Shown: in pieces, positions 36,074 to 45,149 of the stretch | Position numbering within the stretch: position 1 is the stretch's first letter | How the letters are laid out: each line of letters starts with the position of its first letter | Program-made: the position numbers and the translations under genes | NCBI GenBank assembly: GCA_947594935.1 | Contig: CANQEM010000001.1 | Location: 1-52,801, forward strand | Length of the DNA stretch: 52,801 nucleotides | Source of the DNA: an uncultured Clostridia bacterium | GTDB taxonomy: Bacteria; Bacillota; Clostridia; TANB77; CAG-508 | Reading direction: 5' to 3' | Notes under the pieces: generated by a model | What the model was told of the DNA's origin: nothing | Database searches by the model: none | Seen by the model: only the letters and a program-made list of their open reading frames with translations

Positions 36074-37276
36074 TTAATTTCCAGACACTAAGCGTAGTGT
36101 CTCTTTGGCTATCATCAATTCTTCGTTTGTTGGAATAATATAAACTTTGACTTTTGAATTTTTATTTGAAATAACTTTTTCTTCCCCTCTAACATTGTTT
36201 TCATCTAAGTCAAGTTCAATTCCCATAAATGCAAGTTTTTCACAAATACCTTTACGTATATTTATTTGATTTTCACCTATTCCACCTGTAAATACTAAGT
36301 AATCTATACCGTTTAATGCAACAGCATATTTTGCTATATAACCTGCAATTGCATAATTAAATTCATCTATTGCTGTTTTTGCCATTTCATTATCTGTGTT
36401 TGAGGCATTTTCAATTTCTCTAAAATCTGGAACCATACCAGAAATTGCTGATAAGCCAGATTCTTTGTTTAAAATGCTCTCAATTTCTTCTGGTTTTAGG
36501 CATTCCTTTTTCATTAAATATGTAATAACTGATGGGTCTAAATCCCCACATCTTGTAACCATTGGAATTCCGCCTAGTGGCGTTAAACCCATACTTGTAT
36601 CAACTGATTTTCCATCTTTAATCGCACAAATGCTTGCACCTTGACCTAAATGGCAAACTACCATTTTAACGCCTTCACTTTTCTTGTTTTCTAATTCTAA
36701 TAGTCTTTGTGATACATACATATATGATGTACCATGGAAGCCATATTTTCTTACACTGTATTTTTTGTAGTATTCATAAGGAATTGGATAAATATATTTT
36801 TCTTTTTGTATGCTTTGATGAAAAGCTGTATCAAAAACTCCAACCATTGGTTTTCCTGGCATTACCTTTTGACAAGCCTCAATTCCTAAAATACATGCCG
36901 GGTTGTGTAATGGTGCTAAATCAGTATATTCTTTTAGAACTTCTATTACACTATCATCTATTTTTACAGATTCTGCTATTTTTTCTCCTCCATGTACTAA
37001 GCGATGTCCAATTGCTGAAATTTCATCCAAGTTGTCAATTACTTTGTACTCAGGGTTTACAAGTTGTTTTAGTGTAAAATCAATAGCTTCTGTATGGTTG
37101 TATGCTGGGTTTTCCATTTTTATTTTTTGCCCAGTTGCCTCTATTTTATGTGTTAAGAAGGCTTCTTTCTCCCCTATTCTTTCATATTTTCCAGAGCAGA
37201 TTACTCCTTCTGTTTCCATATCAATTAACTGATATTTTAATGATGAACTTCCGCAGTTCAATACAAGTATTTTCAT
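36074..37276 (-). CDS. ackA: Acetate kinase, downstream copy with altered MGTRSGD signature
   Basis: Converts acetyl phosphate and ADP to acetate and ATP. The 400-residue protein has the family start VLNCGSSSLK (5-14), R92 in GHRLVHGG, D149 in FDTAFH, H181 in GFHGTS, and R242. The usual MGTRSGD signature reads MVTRCGD (239-245), with Gly and Ser replaced. GGIGENQ (ATP site) is intact. It follows another acetate kinase by 18 bases; the two are clear paralogues. The change next to the catalytic Arg may alter substrate preference, for example toward propionyl or butyryl phosphate, or lower the rate. Confidence 0.92.
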   Translation of the reverse strand: MKILVLNCGSSSLKYQLIDMETEGVICSGKYERIGEKEAFLTHKIEATGQKIKMENPAYNHTEAIDFTLKQLVNPEYKVIDNLDEISAIGHRLVHGGEKIAESVKIDDSVIEVLKEYTDLAPLHNPACILGIEACQKVMPGKPMVGVFDTAFHQSIQKEKYIYPIPYEYYKKYSVRKYGFHGTSYMYVSQRLLELENKKSEGVKMVVCHLGQGASICAIKDGKSVDTSMGLTPLGGIPMVTRCGDLDPSVITYLMKKECLKPEEIESILNKESGLSAISGMVPDFREIENASNTDNEMAKTAIDEFNYAIAGYIAKYAVALNGIDYLVFTGGIGENQINIRKGICEKLAFMGIELDLDENNVRGEEKVISNKNSKVKVYIIPTNEELMIAKETLRLVSGN

Positions 37277-37294
37277 AAATTACATTCCTTTCCT

Positions 37295-38500
37295 TTATTC
37301 TTCACCTTCAACAATAATTTTCATTGTTTCTTTGGCTATCATCAATTCTTCATTTGTTGGTATTACAAATACTTTTACTTTTGATTTTTTAGTAGAGAAT
37401 TCTCCTTCTTCGCCTTTTAGTTCTTCATTACGTTTTTCATCAATTTCTACTCCTAAAAATTTTAAATGTTCACATATTGCTTTTCTTGATTCTTGACCTT
37501 TTTCACCAACACCTGCTGTAAATGTGATAACATCAATTCCGCCCATTGCTACTGCACATCTTGCAATATAACATGCAACTAAATAATGATAATTGTCAAG
37601 TGCTAATTTTGCATGTATACCACCTGCTTTTGCATCTGCTTCAATATCTCTAAAATCTACTGAAACCATTGATACACCATATACACCTGATTGTTTATTC
37701 AAGATATAGTTCATTTCATCTGGGTTTAGGTTTTCTTTTTTCATTAAATATGTAATAACTGATGGATCTAAATCACCACTTCTAGTTCCCATTGGAATAC
37801 CACCTAATGGGGTTAGTCCCATACTTGTTTCAACTGATTGCCCGTCTTTAATTGCACAAACACTTGCACCTTGACCTAAGTGGCAATTTACAATTTTTAA
37901 ATCTTTTATATCTTTCTTTAAAATTTCTGCTACTCTGTTTGCTACAAATTGATGTGATGTGCCATGAAAACCATATTTTCTTACACCATATTTTTTATAG
38001 TATTCATAAGGAATTGGATAAATATATTTTTCCTTTGTAATTGTTTGATGAAAAGCAGTATCAAATACAGCAACCATTTTCATATCAGGCACTGTTGCTT
38101 GACATGCTCTAATTCCAAGTATTGCAGCTGGGTTGTGTAATGGTGCTAAATCATTGCAATTTTCTATTTCTTGAATAACTTCTTCTGTAATCAAAACTGG
38201 GTTAGAAAATTTTTCTCCACCATGAACTACTCTGTGACCTATTCCACCTAGTTCTGATAAATCACTAATTACTCCATAGTGTGGGTTTATTAACCTACTA
38301 AGCACAAATTCAATTGCTTGTTCATGGTTTTTGGCATAATGTTCAAATTTGTGTTTTTCGCCATTTACTGTATGCGTTAAAAATGAGTTAACTTGACCGA
38401 TCCTTTCAAAATATCCCTTTGCTAACATTTCTTCTGTGTCCATATCAATTACTTGATATTTTAATGATGAGCTCCCTGTGTTTAATACAAGAATTTTCAT
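37295..38500 (-). CDS. ackA: Acetate kinase, upstream copy
   Basis: A 401-residue acetate kinase with [31 protein letters not shown] and an intact [10 protein letters not shown] signature. The adenine-site loop that reads GIGEN in most members is GVGEKG (330-335) here, and [12 protein letters not shown] replaces the usual GISGVSSDFRD. So this copy keeps the signature its neighbour has lost but differs where the neighbour is canonical. The ATG at about 38500 has an ideal AAAGGAGG upstream. A longer frame from 38599 would start inside pta and is rejected. It lies about 22 bases after pta. Confidence 0.93.
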   Translation of the reverse strand: MKILVLNTGSSSLKYQVIDMDTEEMLAKGYFERIGQVNSFLTHTVNGEKHKFEHYAKNHEQAIEFVLSRLINPHYGVISDLSELGGIGHRVVHGGEKFSNPVLITEEVIQEIENCNDLAPLHNPAAILGIRACQATVPDMKMVAVFDTAFHQTITKEKYIYPIPYEYYKKYGVRKYGFHGTSHQFVANRVAEILKKDIKDLKIVNCHLGQGASVCAIKDGQSVETSMGLTPLGGIPMGTRSGDLDPSVITYLMKKENLNPDEMNYILNKQSGVYGVSMVSVDFRDIEADAKAGGIHAKLALDNYHYLVACYIARCAVAMGGIDVITFTAGVGEKGQESRKAICEHLKFLGVEIDEKRNEELKGEEGEFSTKKSKVKVFVIPTNEELMIAKETMKIIVEGEE

Positions 38501-38522
38501 GGTGTTTTCCTCCTTTATTTTT

Positions 38523-39524
38523 TTATTTTTGTGCTTGCACAGCAGTAATAGCAATAACACCTGCAACATCTTCACTGCTACAACCTCTTGATAAATCATT
38601 TACAGGTTTACTAATTCCTTGGCAAAGTGGACCATAGCTTTCCGCTTTTGCCAATCTTTGTACTAATTTGTACCCAATATTACCAGCATTTAAATCTGGA
38701 AATACTAATATATTTGCTTGACCTTTTAAAGGGCTAGCTGGTGCTTTTGATTCTGCAATTTCTGGAATAATTGCGGCATCAAGCTGTAATTCGCCATCAC
38801 ATAGTAAAGTAGGTTCTTTTTCTTTTACAAGCTTAGTTGCTTCTACAACTTTTTGTGTTAGTTCTGAATTTGCACTTCCATAAGTAGAATATGAAAGCAT
38901 TGCTACTTTTGGTTCATCACCTATAAGTTGTGTAAAGCTTTTGCTTGAAGCTATTGCAATTTCTGATAATTCATCAGCTGTTGGGTTTTGATTTAAACCA
39001 CTATCTGCAAAGATAAAAGTACCATTTTCTCCATATTCACAGTTTGGAACTACCATAACAAAAAAAGCAGAAACAAGTTTTGTGCCTGGTGCTGTTTTTA
39101 AAATTTGTAAAGCTGGTCTTAGTGTGTCTGATGTAGAGTGTATTGCTCCTGAAACTAGTCCGTCAGCTTTTGTTTCTTCATCTTTCACCATTAGCATTCC
39201 ATAATATACAGGGTCTAATACTAGTTTTTGTGCTTGTTCGATAGTCATACCTTTTGCTTTTCTTAGCTCATATAGTAGATTAACATATCTATCATGTTCT
39301 GCTGAATTTGCTGGGTCTACAATTTTAGCTCCTTGTATATTGATATTATTTGTTTTCGCTTTTTCTAATATTGAATTTTCATTTCCGACTAAAATGATGT
39401 TAGCATATTTTTCATTTAGTGCAATTTCTGTTGCTCTTAAAATACGTAAATCTTCTGCTTCTGGAAGGACAATTGTTTTTAAGTCTTCCTTTGCTCTTTG
39501 TTTAATTTTTTCAATAAATGACAT
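38523..39524 (-). CDS. pta: Phosphate acetyltransferase
   Basis: Interconverts acetyl-CoA and acetyl phosphate. The 333-residue short-form enzyme (no N-terminal regulatory domain) has the usual start [20 protein letters not shown], the [20 protein letters not shown] substrate segment, [19 protein letters not shown] and the C-terminal [17 protein letters not shown]. The ATG at 39524 has AAAGGG at correct distance; an upstream in-frame codon at 39566 lies within the promoter palindrome. It is the first gene of the long operon and supplies acetyl phosphate to two acetate kinases for ATP. Confidence 0.95.
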   Translation of the reverse strand: MSFIEKIKQRAKEDLKTIVLPEAEDLRILRATEIALNEKYANIILVGNENSILEKAKTNNINIQGAKIVDPANSAEHDRYVNLLYELRKAKGMTIEQAQKLVLDPVYYGMLMVKDEETKADGLVSGAIHSTSDTLRPALQILKTAPGTKLVSAFFVMVVPNCEYGENGTFIFADSGLNQNPTADELSEIAIASSKSFTQLIGDEPKVAMLSYSTYGSANSELTQKVVEATKLVKEKEPTLLCDGELQLDAAIIPEIAESKAPASPLKGQANILVFPDLNAGNIGYKLVQRLAKAESYGPLCQGISKPVNDLSRGCSSEDVAGVIAITAVQAQK

Positions 39525-39541
39525 ATTTATTTTCCCTTTCT

Positions 39542-39565
39542 TGACTATAAAAAATTTTATAGTCA
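39542..39565. promoter_or_regulatory. Palindromic operator or 5' hairpin upstream of pta
   Basis: TGACTATAAAA and TTTTATAGTCA form a perfect 11-bp inverted repeat around two central A. It lies between the -10 box (39577-39582) and the pta ribosome site, starting about 12 bases downstream of the -10 box. Its symmetry and position fit a repressor operator. An mRNA hairpin is also possible. Confidence 0.6.
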
Positions 39566-39576
39566 TATTTTATCAT

Positions 39577-39605
39577 ATTATATAGCAAAAAGCCATAAAA
39601 AGCAA
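39577..39605 (-). promoter_or_regulatory. Promoter of the pta-ackA-ackA-guaB-polysaccharide operon
   Basis: TTGCTT (39600-39605), a 17-base spacer and TATAAT (39577-39582), read on the minus strand. No other strong promoter or terminator was seen between pta and the terminator at 21647-21677, and gene gaps are 1 to 22 bases, so this may drive about 18 kb. Confidence 0.65.
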
Positions 39606-39633
39606 ATAAAAAACGAAAATTCTTCAAATAATT

Positions 39634-39667
39634 ACAAAAATAAAACGAAACTCTATTGTTCCGTTTT
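39634..39667 (-). terminator. Rho-independent terminator of prfB
   Basis: On the minus strand AAAACGGAAC and GTTTCGTTTT pair over ten positions (one G-U) with a six-base loop, followed by ATTTTTG. Plus-strand arms are 39642-39651 and 39658-39667. The stem includes the prfB stop codon region. It separates the secA-prfB side from the pta operon. Confidence 0.8.
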
Positions 39668-40769
39668 ATTATTTGCTTGTTTTAAATAACTTTCCATGAA
39701 ATTTGTAATGTCTCCATCCATTACAGCTTCTACATTTCCTACTTCATAATTTGTTCTATGGTCTTTTACCATTGTGTATGGGCAAAATACATAAGAACGT
39801 ATTTGACTACCCCATGCTATATCTTTTTGTTCACCCTTTAAGTCCTCAATTTTTTCTTTATGCTCTTTTTCTTTTAAGTCTAGTAATTTTGATTTAAGCA
39901 TTTTCATCGCTGTTTCTCTATTTTGAATTTGTGAACGCTCAGATTGACAAGCTACAACTATGTTTGTTGGAATATGTGTTATTCTAACTGCTGATGATGT
40001 TTTATTTATATGTTGCCCACCAGCACCAGAAGCCCTGTAAGTGTCTACTCGCAAATCATCTGGATTTATTTCAATTTCAATATCATCTGTTATTTCTGGT
40101 AAAACTTCAACAGATGCAAATGAAGTGTGCCTTCTTCCACCACTATCAAAAGGAGAAATGCGTACTAACCTATGAACACCTTTTTCTGATTTCATATATC
40201 CATAACTATTATCTCCTGATATTTCAAATGTTACACTTTTTAGTCCTGCTTCTTCCCCTTCTAGGTAATCTAGCTCTTTTACTTCGAAATCATTTTGCGT
40301 TGCCCATCTTGTGTACATTCTATATAACATTTCTGCCCAGTCTTGTGATTCTGTTCCGCCAGCTCCTGGATGAATAGTAACTATTGCATTATTATTATCA
40401 TATTTCCCGGAAAATAGTGTGGCAATTTCTAGTTTTTCTACATCTTTTTTTGCTTGTTTTGTTCCTTTTAAAAGTTCTTTGGCAAGTTCTTCATCATTTT
40501 CTGTTTGTAATAATTTATTCATTTCTATGAGATTATCTATTTCTGCATTTAGTTTTGAATATGTTTCACACTTGGTTTTTATTCTCTTGATTTCTCCTAA
40601 AACTTTTCCAGAATTTTGGCTGTCGTTCCAAAAATCTTGTGCTGTTGTTTGTTCTTCTAATTGTTTTAGCTTGGTTTTTAGTTCTTCTATGTCAAAGAGA
40701 TTCACCCAATTCGTGTAATAATTTTTGAAGTTCTTCTAGTTCTCGTAAGTTTTCTTCTAACTCTAACAT
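39653..40769 (-). CDS. prfB: Peptide chain release factor 2, with programmed +1 frameshift
   Basis: Releases finished proteins at UGA and UAA. Translation starts at ATG 40769 (AAGGAGAG upstream), runs 25 codons to CTT (40697-40695), meets an in-frame TGA (40694-40692), and continues after a +1 shift at CTTTGAC to the stop at 39653, giving about 371 residues, the normal length. The long frame alone opens only at a GTG (40705) and would lose the N-terminal helix. SPF (codon recognition) appears in RISPFDSGG and GGQ in SGAGGQHINK. The stimulatory site is GGGTGA four bases before CTT, less ideal than the E. coli AGGGGG. The gene overlaps the end of the cadherin-like gene by seven bases. Confidence 0.95.
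40691..40697 (-). promoter_or_regulatory. prfB programmed +1 frameshift site CTTTGAC
   Basis: The shift codon CTT is followed by the zero-frame stop TGA and C, the same heptamer as in E. coli prfB. When RF2 is scarce the ribosome pauses at TGA and slips forward one base, making more RF2. An SD-like GGGTGA lies at 40702-40707. Confidence 0.9.
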
Positions 40770-41341
40770 TTTTTCACTCTCCTTTTATAATAAATAACTC
40801 CGCAAACAATTGCAATTATCAATACTATGCCAACAATTCCTAGGTATATTGGAAAATGCGATGTTTCAACTACTGTATTATCTATTTCTTGAACAGTATT
40901 TTCGGTTATTTCTTGTTCTTCTGAGACTACAGCTTCACTTTCTGAATCTTCTTGTGAAGCTGTAACTTCTGCTGTTAAAGATATAATATATGTTCTTACT
41001 GTTCCTGATTCTGCTTTTACATCAATATGAATTTCGTTTTTATCGTTATTTAATTTTACTTTTCCTGCTCCTTCTATTTTTGCTTTATCATCACTTGCAA
41101 CTGCATTGATTTTTATTGTATTTGCTTTTACTGTTTCATTTATCGTGTAATTGATTGTTTGCTTATCAAAACTTGGAGAAATTTCATATTCTTCTACTGA
41201 TAAATCATTTAAAAAGTTATTTGTTGATTTTCCAATAGATTGCTCTACTTGCTCTTGTTGTTTTTTTAATTGTTCTTGTTCTTGCTTTTCTGCTTCATCA
41301 TTATCAAAATTTGCAAAGCCTTTACTTGTGTTTGCTTCCAT
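40763..41341 (-). CDS. Cadherin-like beta-sandwich protein with one C-terminal membrane segment
   Basis: A 192-residue protein: charged Gln/Glu-rich N-terminus (about 12-34, likely helical), a cadherin-like beta-sandwich domain (about 46-126; it starts LNDLSVEEYEISPSFD and ends TVRTYIISLTA), an acidic linker (128-158) and a membrane helix (about 164-184) ending YYKRRVKKC. Domains of this type (PF12733) are found in surface proteins of Clostridia. I see no signal peptide, although the basic end after the helix predicts that the domain faces outward. Start 41341 has AAGGA about 12 bases upstream. Role unknown; it may attach wall enzymes encoded upstream. Its stop overlaps the prfB start. Confidence 0.65.
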   Translation of the reverse strand: MEANTSKGFANFDNDEAEKQEQEQLKKQQEQVEQSIGKSTNNFLNDLSVEEYEISPSFDKQTINYTINETVKANTIKINAVASDDKAKIEGAGKVKLNNDKNEIHIDVKAESGTVRTYIISLTAEVTASQEDSESEAVVSEEQEITENTVQEIDNTVVETSHFPIYLGIVGIVLIIAIVCGVIYYKRRVKKC

Positions 41342-41370
41342 TTATATTATCATTCCTTTCTTAGAGCAAT

Positions 41371-44292
41371 CTATAATCTTTCGAGATATTTGCTAGGTAT
41401 AAAAGCGTGCATTCCATTTTGTAAAACAATTCTACACCAATTATAATCATTTATATTTTTATATGTATTTTCATTTATAACTGTAACTTGTGTTCCGTCT
41501 GAAAGAGCTGTTATTACATCACAGTTAAAACCTGGTCCTTGTCTTATTTTACATCCAGAGCCATCTGCTGTTTTTACTTGTGCTTTATAATTACAATTTG
41601 TTACATCTGCCACTTGTTCTAAGTACTCTCCAGATATGTATCCAATTGTTCCGTCTTCTAAAACTACTTTATTCCAAGATGTGTTTATTCCTCTTTCAAT
41701 GCAAAGCAATATAGTTCCATTTGGTATAAGTCGAATTTCCTTTGAATTGCCACTTGGACCGTCACGTAATTTTAGTCCGCCATTTGCTTTTACTTTAACA
41801 TTTGTAATTGTTTTTTCTACTGTATAAACTGGTTCTTCATATCCACTTGCAGACATGTCATTATATACTGGTATAACAAATGTAAAGTTACAATCATCTT
41901 TATTTGTATTTACATACATACTTCTTAAAATTGTGCCTTCACTGCATGGTGCCATCAAATTCTGCATATATTGGTGATTGTATAAACTGCCACCACTTCT
42001 CTTATCAATGTCAAACTTATTTGTATATAAAGTGTTTTGATATACATCTAGCCAATTTTTCTTACAAAAAGCAATTCCACCTTCTAGACCTTTTTGCATA
42101 GTGTCCCATCCAGAACTTTTAGCTTGATTTAAGGCATTGCCGTATATTTCGTTATATCTATCTGTTTGACTTTTACCTGCATCATTGCCATTTGTTGTTG
42201 CATTGATATTAAATGGGTTATAGTATTTTTTGCCATCTCCCCCATCCATACCTGTTCCAATTGTTGTGCCGTTTGGTCCTTGCTCTTGTAGTAATCTAGC
42301 AATTATGTAATATGGGTTTGTGTTTGTGTTTTTACAAGCTCCGTCTATATCTGCTGCATAGTTTTCCAAAAATGTGCCTTTTACTTTTTTCTGAATTCCT
42401 TCTAATGTGCATACACCAGGTATATATTCATTTAGTTTTTGAAATTGGAAAATATTAGCATCATCTAGGAAATTTCTTGGATCCATATAGTATTTATCTG
42501 CTTTTGGAGAAGCACAATACCACCCACTATCATATAATGTTTTTCCGCATGTTGCACATACCCATTCTCCACCATATGTTGATGGTACTAAATTACGTGC
42601 ATGAAGTGCTGTTTCTCCTGCGATAACATCCGCTTCGAAGCGTAGTCCTGTATAGAGAAGTTCAAAGCTCCAGCCTGGATGTACTTCCATAAGTTTTTCA
42701 ATTTTTTCTTTATATCCTGGATATTTATTTTTATCAATTGTAAGTTCTGTTGGTTTTACAAATTTAAATTTTTGATTTTTTGCATTTGTATTGCTCCATA
42801 CTAATACATTAGTGTTATTTGCAGTATATGCGCCATAAATATCTAAATATAAATTGCTTGATTTAGATATTATATTATAATATCCACTTCCAGCACTTTT
42901 AATTATCCATCTTTGATTTACTGCTGGTGATTTTCCAGGATCATATTGACATACATTTGTGCCTAATTCTTTTCCATTTCCTTCTACATCAAGAACTTTA
43001 TTTGAATATACTCCCGTTATAGAATATGTGCCATCTCCTAAATATTTAACTTGGAATTTTTGCCTATTTGTTGGCTGTTTTTCATAAATTCGTATATTAG
43101 AAGTATTTGCTTTATAATCACTTTCTATATCTAGAACTTTGTTGCTATCAATAGCTGTTTCAATAGAATATATACCATCTGCTATGGTTTTTCCTGTTGT
43201 ACTTTGATATTGTGTTGCAGGAATTTCTTCAAAATAAAATTTTTGACCTTTTCCTTTATTTCCTGTGTACATTTGTATATTTCTTCCATTTTCAGCTATA
43301 ACTTGATATACATCTATATATAAGCCATTACATTGTGAAATTAAAGAATATGTATTGTCACTATTTTTTTGAATTTTCCATTTTTGGTTAGAGCCACTAT
43401 TTGCTGTGTATTGTTCTACATTTGATTCTACTTCTTTACTAGCTGCATATACATCTAGTGCTTTTCCAGATTGTACAGATGTAATCTGATAAATATCATT
43501 TCCTAAATGTTTAAGTTTAAATTTTTGATTATCAAAGCCACTATATTTATACAATGAAATATTTGCTTCATCTGCATTTGAGGCATTTGCTACATTTATT
43601 GCGTAATTTTTGTCTATTGAAGATTTTATTGCATAAGTTCCCTCTTTTAAAATTCCTTCTTTATTTTGAGGTTGTGTTGGTGTTTCTTCTTCTGGTGGTT
43701 TTTCTTCTGGTGTAGTGCTAGGAGTTGTGCTAGGGTTTGTATCTACTTTTACTGGGTCTAGTTTGAATTTTTGACCTGTTCCGCTATGTGCAGTATATAC
43801 TTGGATATTTCTATTATTTCCAGCTATTGCTTGATATACATCTAGATTAAGTCCATTGCATTTTGCTGTAAATGAATATGTTCCATCAGAATTTTTTGTG
43901 ATTTTCCATTTTTGATTATCACCTGAGTTTTTTGAATATTGCTGTACATTTGTCTCTGGCTTTTTTATACCACCATATACATCAAGTGCCTTGCCTGAAT
44001 GTTCTGCTAAAATTTGATAATATCCATCACTTAAATATGTTATTTTGAAGCGTTGATTTGCTTGGTTATTTTTCTGATATAAAGCAATATTTGCTTCATC
44101 TGCTTTTGAAACTCCTGCAACATCTAAACAGTAGCGTGTGTCTAATGCTGTTTCGATATAATATGTGCCATTTGTTACTACTTGACTAGTAGTATTTGCT
44201 CCAAAAGAAATAATAGTATCAAATAAGCTTACTTGTATTAAAGCAAACGTTATCAATACTATTATCAACATATATTTTTTGTTATATTTCAT
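41371..44292 (-). CDS. Secreted endo-beta-N-acetylglucosaminidase with three RICIN and two SH3 domains
   Basis: A 973-residue wall hydrolase: signal peptide (about 1-31), RICIN beta-trefoil domains at 35-178, 212-355 and 368-512, each with three QxF/QxW repeats, a Pro/Thr/Glu linker at 181-211, a LytD-like glucosaminidase domain (about 524-815; candidate catalytic E670 in ARLLQEQG, YNPFNI further on), and two bacterial SH3 domains (about 830-895, 902-971). It should cut the glycan strand of peptidoglycan, with lectin domains binding a wall or host sugar. An inserted CATC...C cluster (579-593) in the catalytic domain may bind metal or form disulfides. The ATG at 44292 has GGGAGG eight bases upstream; a longer frame from 44334 would not begin with a proper signal peptide. 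Confidence 0.88.
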   Translation of the reverse strand: MKYNKKYMLIIVLITFALIQVSLFDTIISFGANTTSQVVTNGTYYIETALDTRYCLDVAGVSKADEANIALYQKNNQANQRFKITYLSDGYYQILAEHSGKALDVYGGIKKPETNVQQYSKNSGDNQKWKITKNSDGTYSFTAKCNGLNLDVYQAIAGNNRNIQVYTAHSGTGQKFKLDPVKVDTNPSTTPSTTPEEKPPEEETPTQPQNKEGILKEGTYAIKSSIDKNYAINVANASNADEANISLYKYSGFDNQKFKLKHLGNDIYQITSVQSGKALDVYAASKEVESNVEQYTANSGSNQKWKIQKNSDNTYSLISQCNGLYIDVYQVIAENGRNIQMYTGNKGKGQKFYFEEIPATQYQSTTGKTIADGIYSIETAIDSNKVLDIESDYKANTSNIRIYEKQPTNRQKFQVKYLGDGTYSITGVYSNKVLDVEGNGKELGTNVCQYDPGKSPAVNQRWIIKSAGSGYYNIISKSSNLYLDIYGAYTANNTNVLVWSNTNAKNQKFKFVKPTELTIDKNKYPGYKEKIEKLMEVHPGWSFELLYTGLRFEADVIAGETALHARNLVPSTYGGEWVCATCGKTLYDSGWYCASPKADKYYMDPRNFLDDANIFQFQKLNEYIPGVCTLEGIQKKVKGTFLENYAADIDGACKNTNTNPYYIIARLLQEQGPNGTTIGTGMDGGDGKKYYNPFNINATTNGNDAGKSQTDRYNEIYGNALNQAKSSGWDTMQKGLEGGIAFCKKNWLDVYQNTLYTNKFDIDKRSGGSLYNHQYMQNLMAPCSEGTILRSMYVNTNKDDCNFTFVIPVYNDMSASGYEEPVYTVEKTITNVKVKANGGLKLRDGPSGNSKEIRLIPNGTILLCIERGINTSWNKVVLEDGTIGYISGEYLEQVADVTNCNYKAQVKTADGSGCKIRQGPGFNCDVITALSDGTQVTVINENTYKNINDYNWCRIVLQNGMHAFIPSKYLERL

Positions 44293-44381
44293 TGTTATTC
44301 CCTCCCAAAATCTTTTACATTTATATCTTATCATAAATTGTCTAAAAAGGGAATATTTTTTTACTGTAAATTTATTACATT

Positions 44382-45128
44382 TTAATTTTGAATTAAGTTA
44401 ACTACACCTTCTAAAATTTCTTTATCAGTTAGCTTCTTATTCTCATTTTCTGTTATGAATACAATTTTGTTTTCTCCACTTTCAAAATATTCATAAATTT
44501 GGTAACTATCCATACTTTCAAATGGGTTGTCCATAATCTCGCCTGTAACTGCATCTATTGAATATGAAGTTCCAGAAATTGCAAAGATATAGCTATTTTC
44601 ACTTTTTATCATTTTTTCAAGTTTTTTGTCGGTTTCTGTTTCACTTGAAGCTTTTGAAATTTCTAAATATCCGTCATTATTGATTTTGTATTCATTTTTT
44701 ACAAGTTCACTATTTTTCAATAAATCTAAGAATTTTCCTCGGCTATCTTCTTCTACCCATACTCCACTATTTTTAGGGTAGTTTTCTTCAAAAGTGCTGT
44801 CAACTTCTTCTTTTTTAGGAATATCTTTTTTTATTAAACCTGCAAAAGCAACTTTGTAGTCAATTTCTGGCTTAATAACTAATATTTTTCTGCCGTCATA
44901 TTCAGTTTGAACATCATAAATATCATCTTGACCTGAAACATTGTATTCTTTTTTTAATTCGTTTATTGTTGCTGTATCTTGATACATAGCGGAGTTTTGC
45001 AAATCAATTTCATCTGGACTAGTTGTATTTTCTGGGCTTTCAGGTTGTTTATTGTTAAATAATATGAATACTATAATACCTAGTATAATGATTGCAAATA
45101 TTGAAAAAATGATTATCTTTTTTTTCAT
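44382..45128 (-). CDS. Unknown membrane-anchored extracellular protein
   Basis: I do not recognise this family. The 248-residue protein starts MKKKIIIFSIFAIIILGIIVFILF, either an uncleaved anchor or a signal segment, followed by a Pro/Glu/Ser linker (28-42) and a mainly polar domain (about 50-248) with mixed sheet and helix character. A short SYSIDAVTGEI (about 194-204) resembles the PepSY-like DxxTGEI strand, but I would not assign it. It is located between the RICIN-M14 and RICIN-glucosaminidase genes, spaced 21 and 89 bases, so it may act with them in the wall as inhibitor, chaperone or sensor; this is inference from context. Confidence 0.6.
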   Translation of the reverse strand: MKKKIIIFSIFAIIILGIIVFILFNNKQPESPENTTSPDEIDLQNSAMYQDTATINELKKEYNVSGQDDIYDVQTEYDGRKILVIKPEIDYKVAFAGLIKKDIPKKEEVDSTFEENYPKNSGVWVEEDSRGKFLDLLKNSELVKNEYKINNDGYLEISKASSETETDKKLEKMIKSENSYIFAISGTSYSIDAVTGEIMDNPFESMDSYQIYEYFESGENKIVFITENENKKLTDKEILEGVVNLIQN

Positions 45129-45149
45129 TTATATTCCCTTTCTGATAAA

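Noticed and set aside
36060..38520. Recent exact duplication of ackA or an assembly artefact
   Set aside because: The two copies differ throughout, have separate ribosome sites and different lengths, so they are old paralogues.
38503..38599. N-terminal extension of the upstream acetate kinase, resembling a signal peptide (leucine run)
   Set aside because: It is the out-of-frame 3' end of pta. The ATG at about 38500 has a perfect AAAGGAGG and starts with the conserved acetate kinase N-terminus.
40692..40694. In-frame TGA in prfB as a sign of a recoded genetic code or pseudogene
   Set aside because: It is the regulatory stop of RF2 frameshifting; RF2 itself is intact, so TGA acts as a stop here.
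39653..40705. prfB as a simple 350-residue frame starting at GTG 40705
   Set aside because: It would lack the RF2 N-terminus, and the upstream ATG, 25 codons and CTTTGAC site match the known programmed frameshift.
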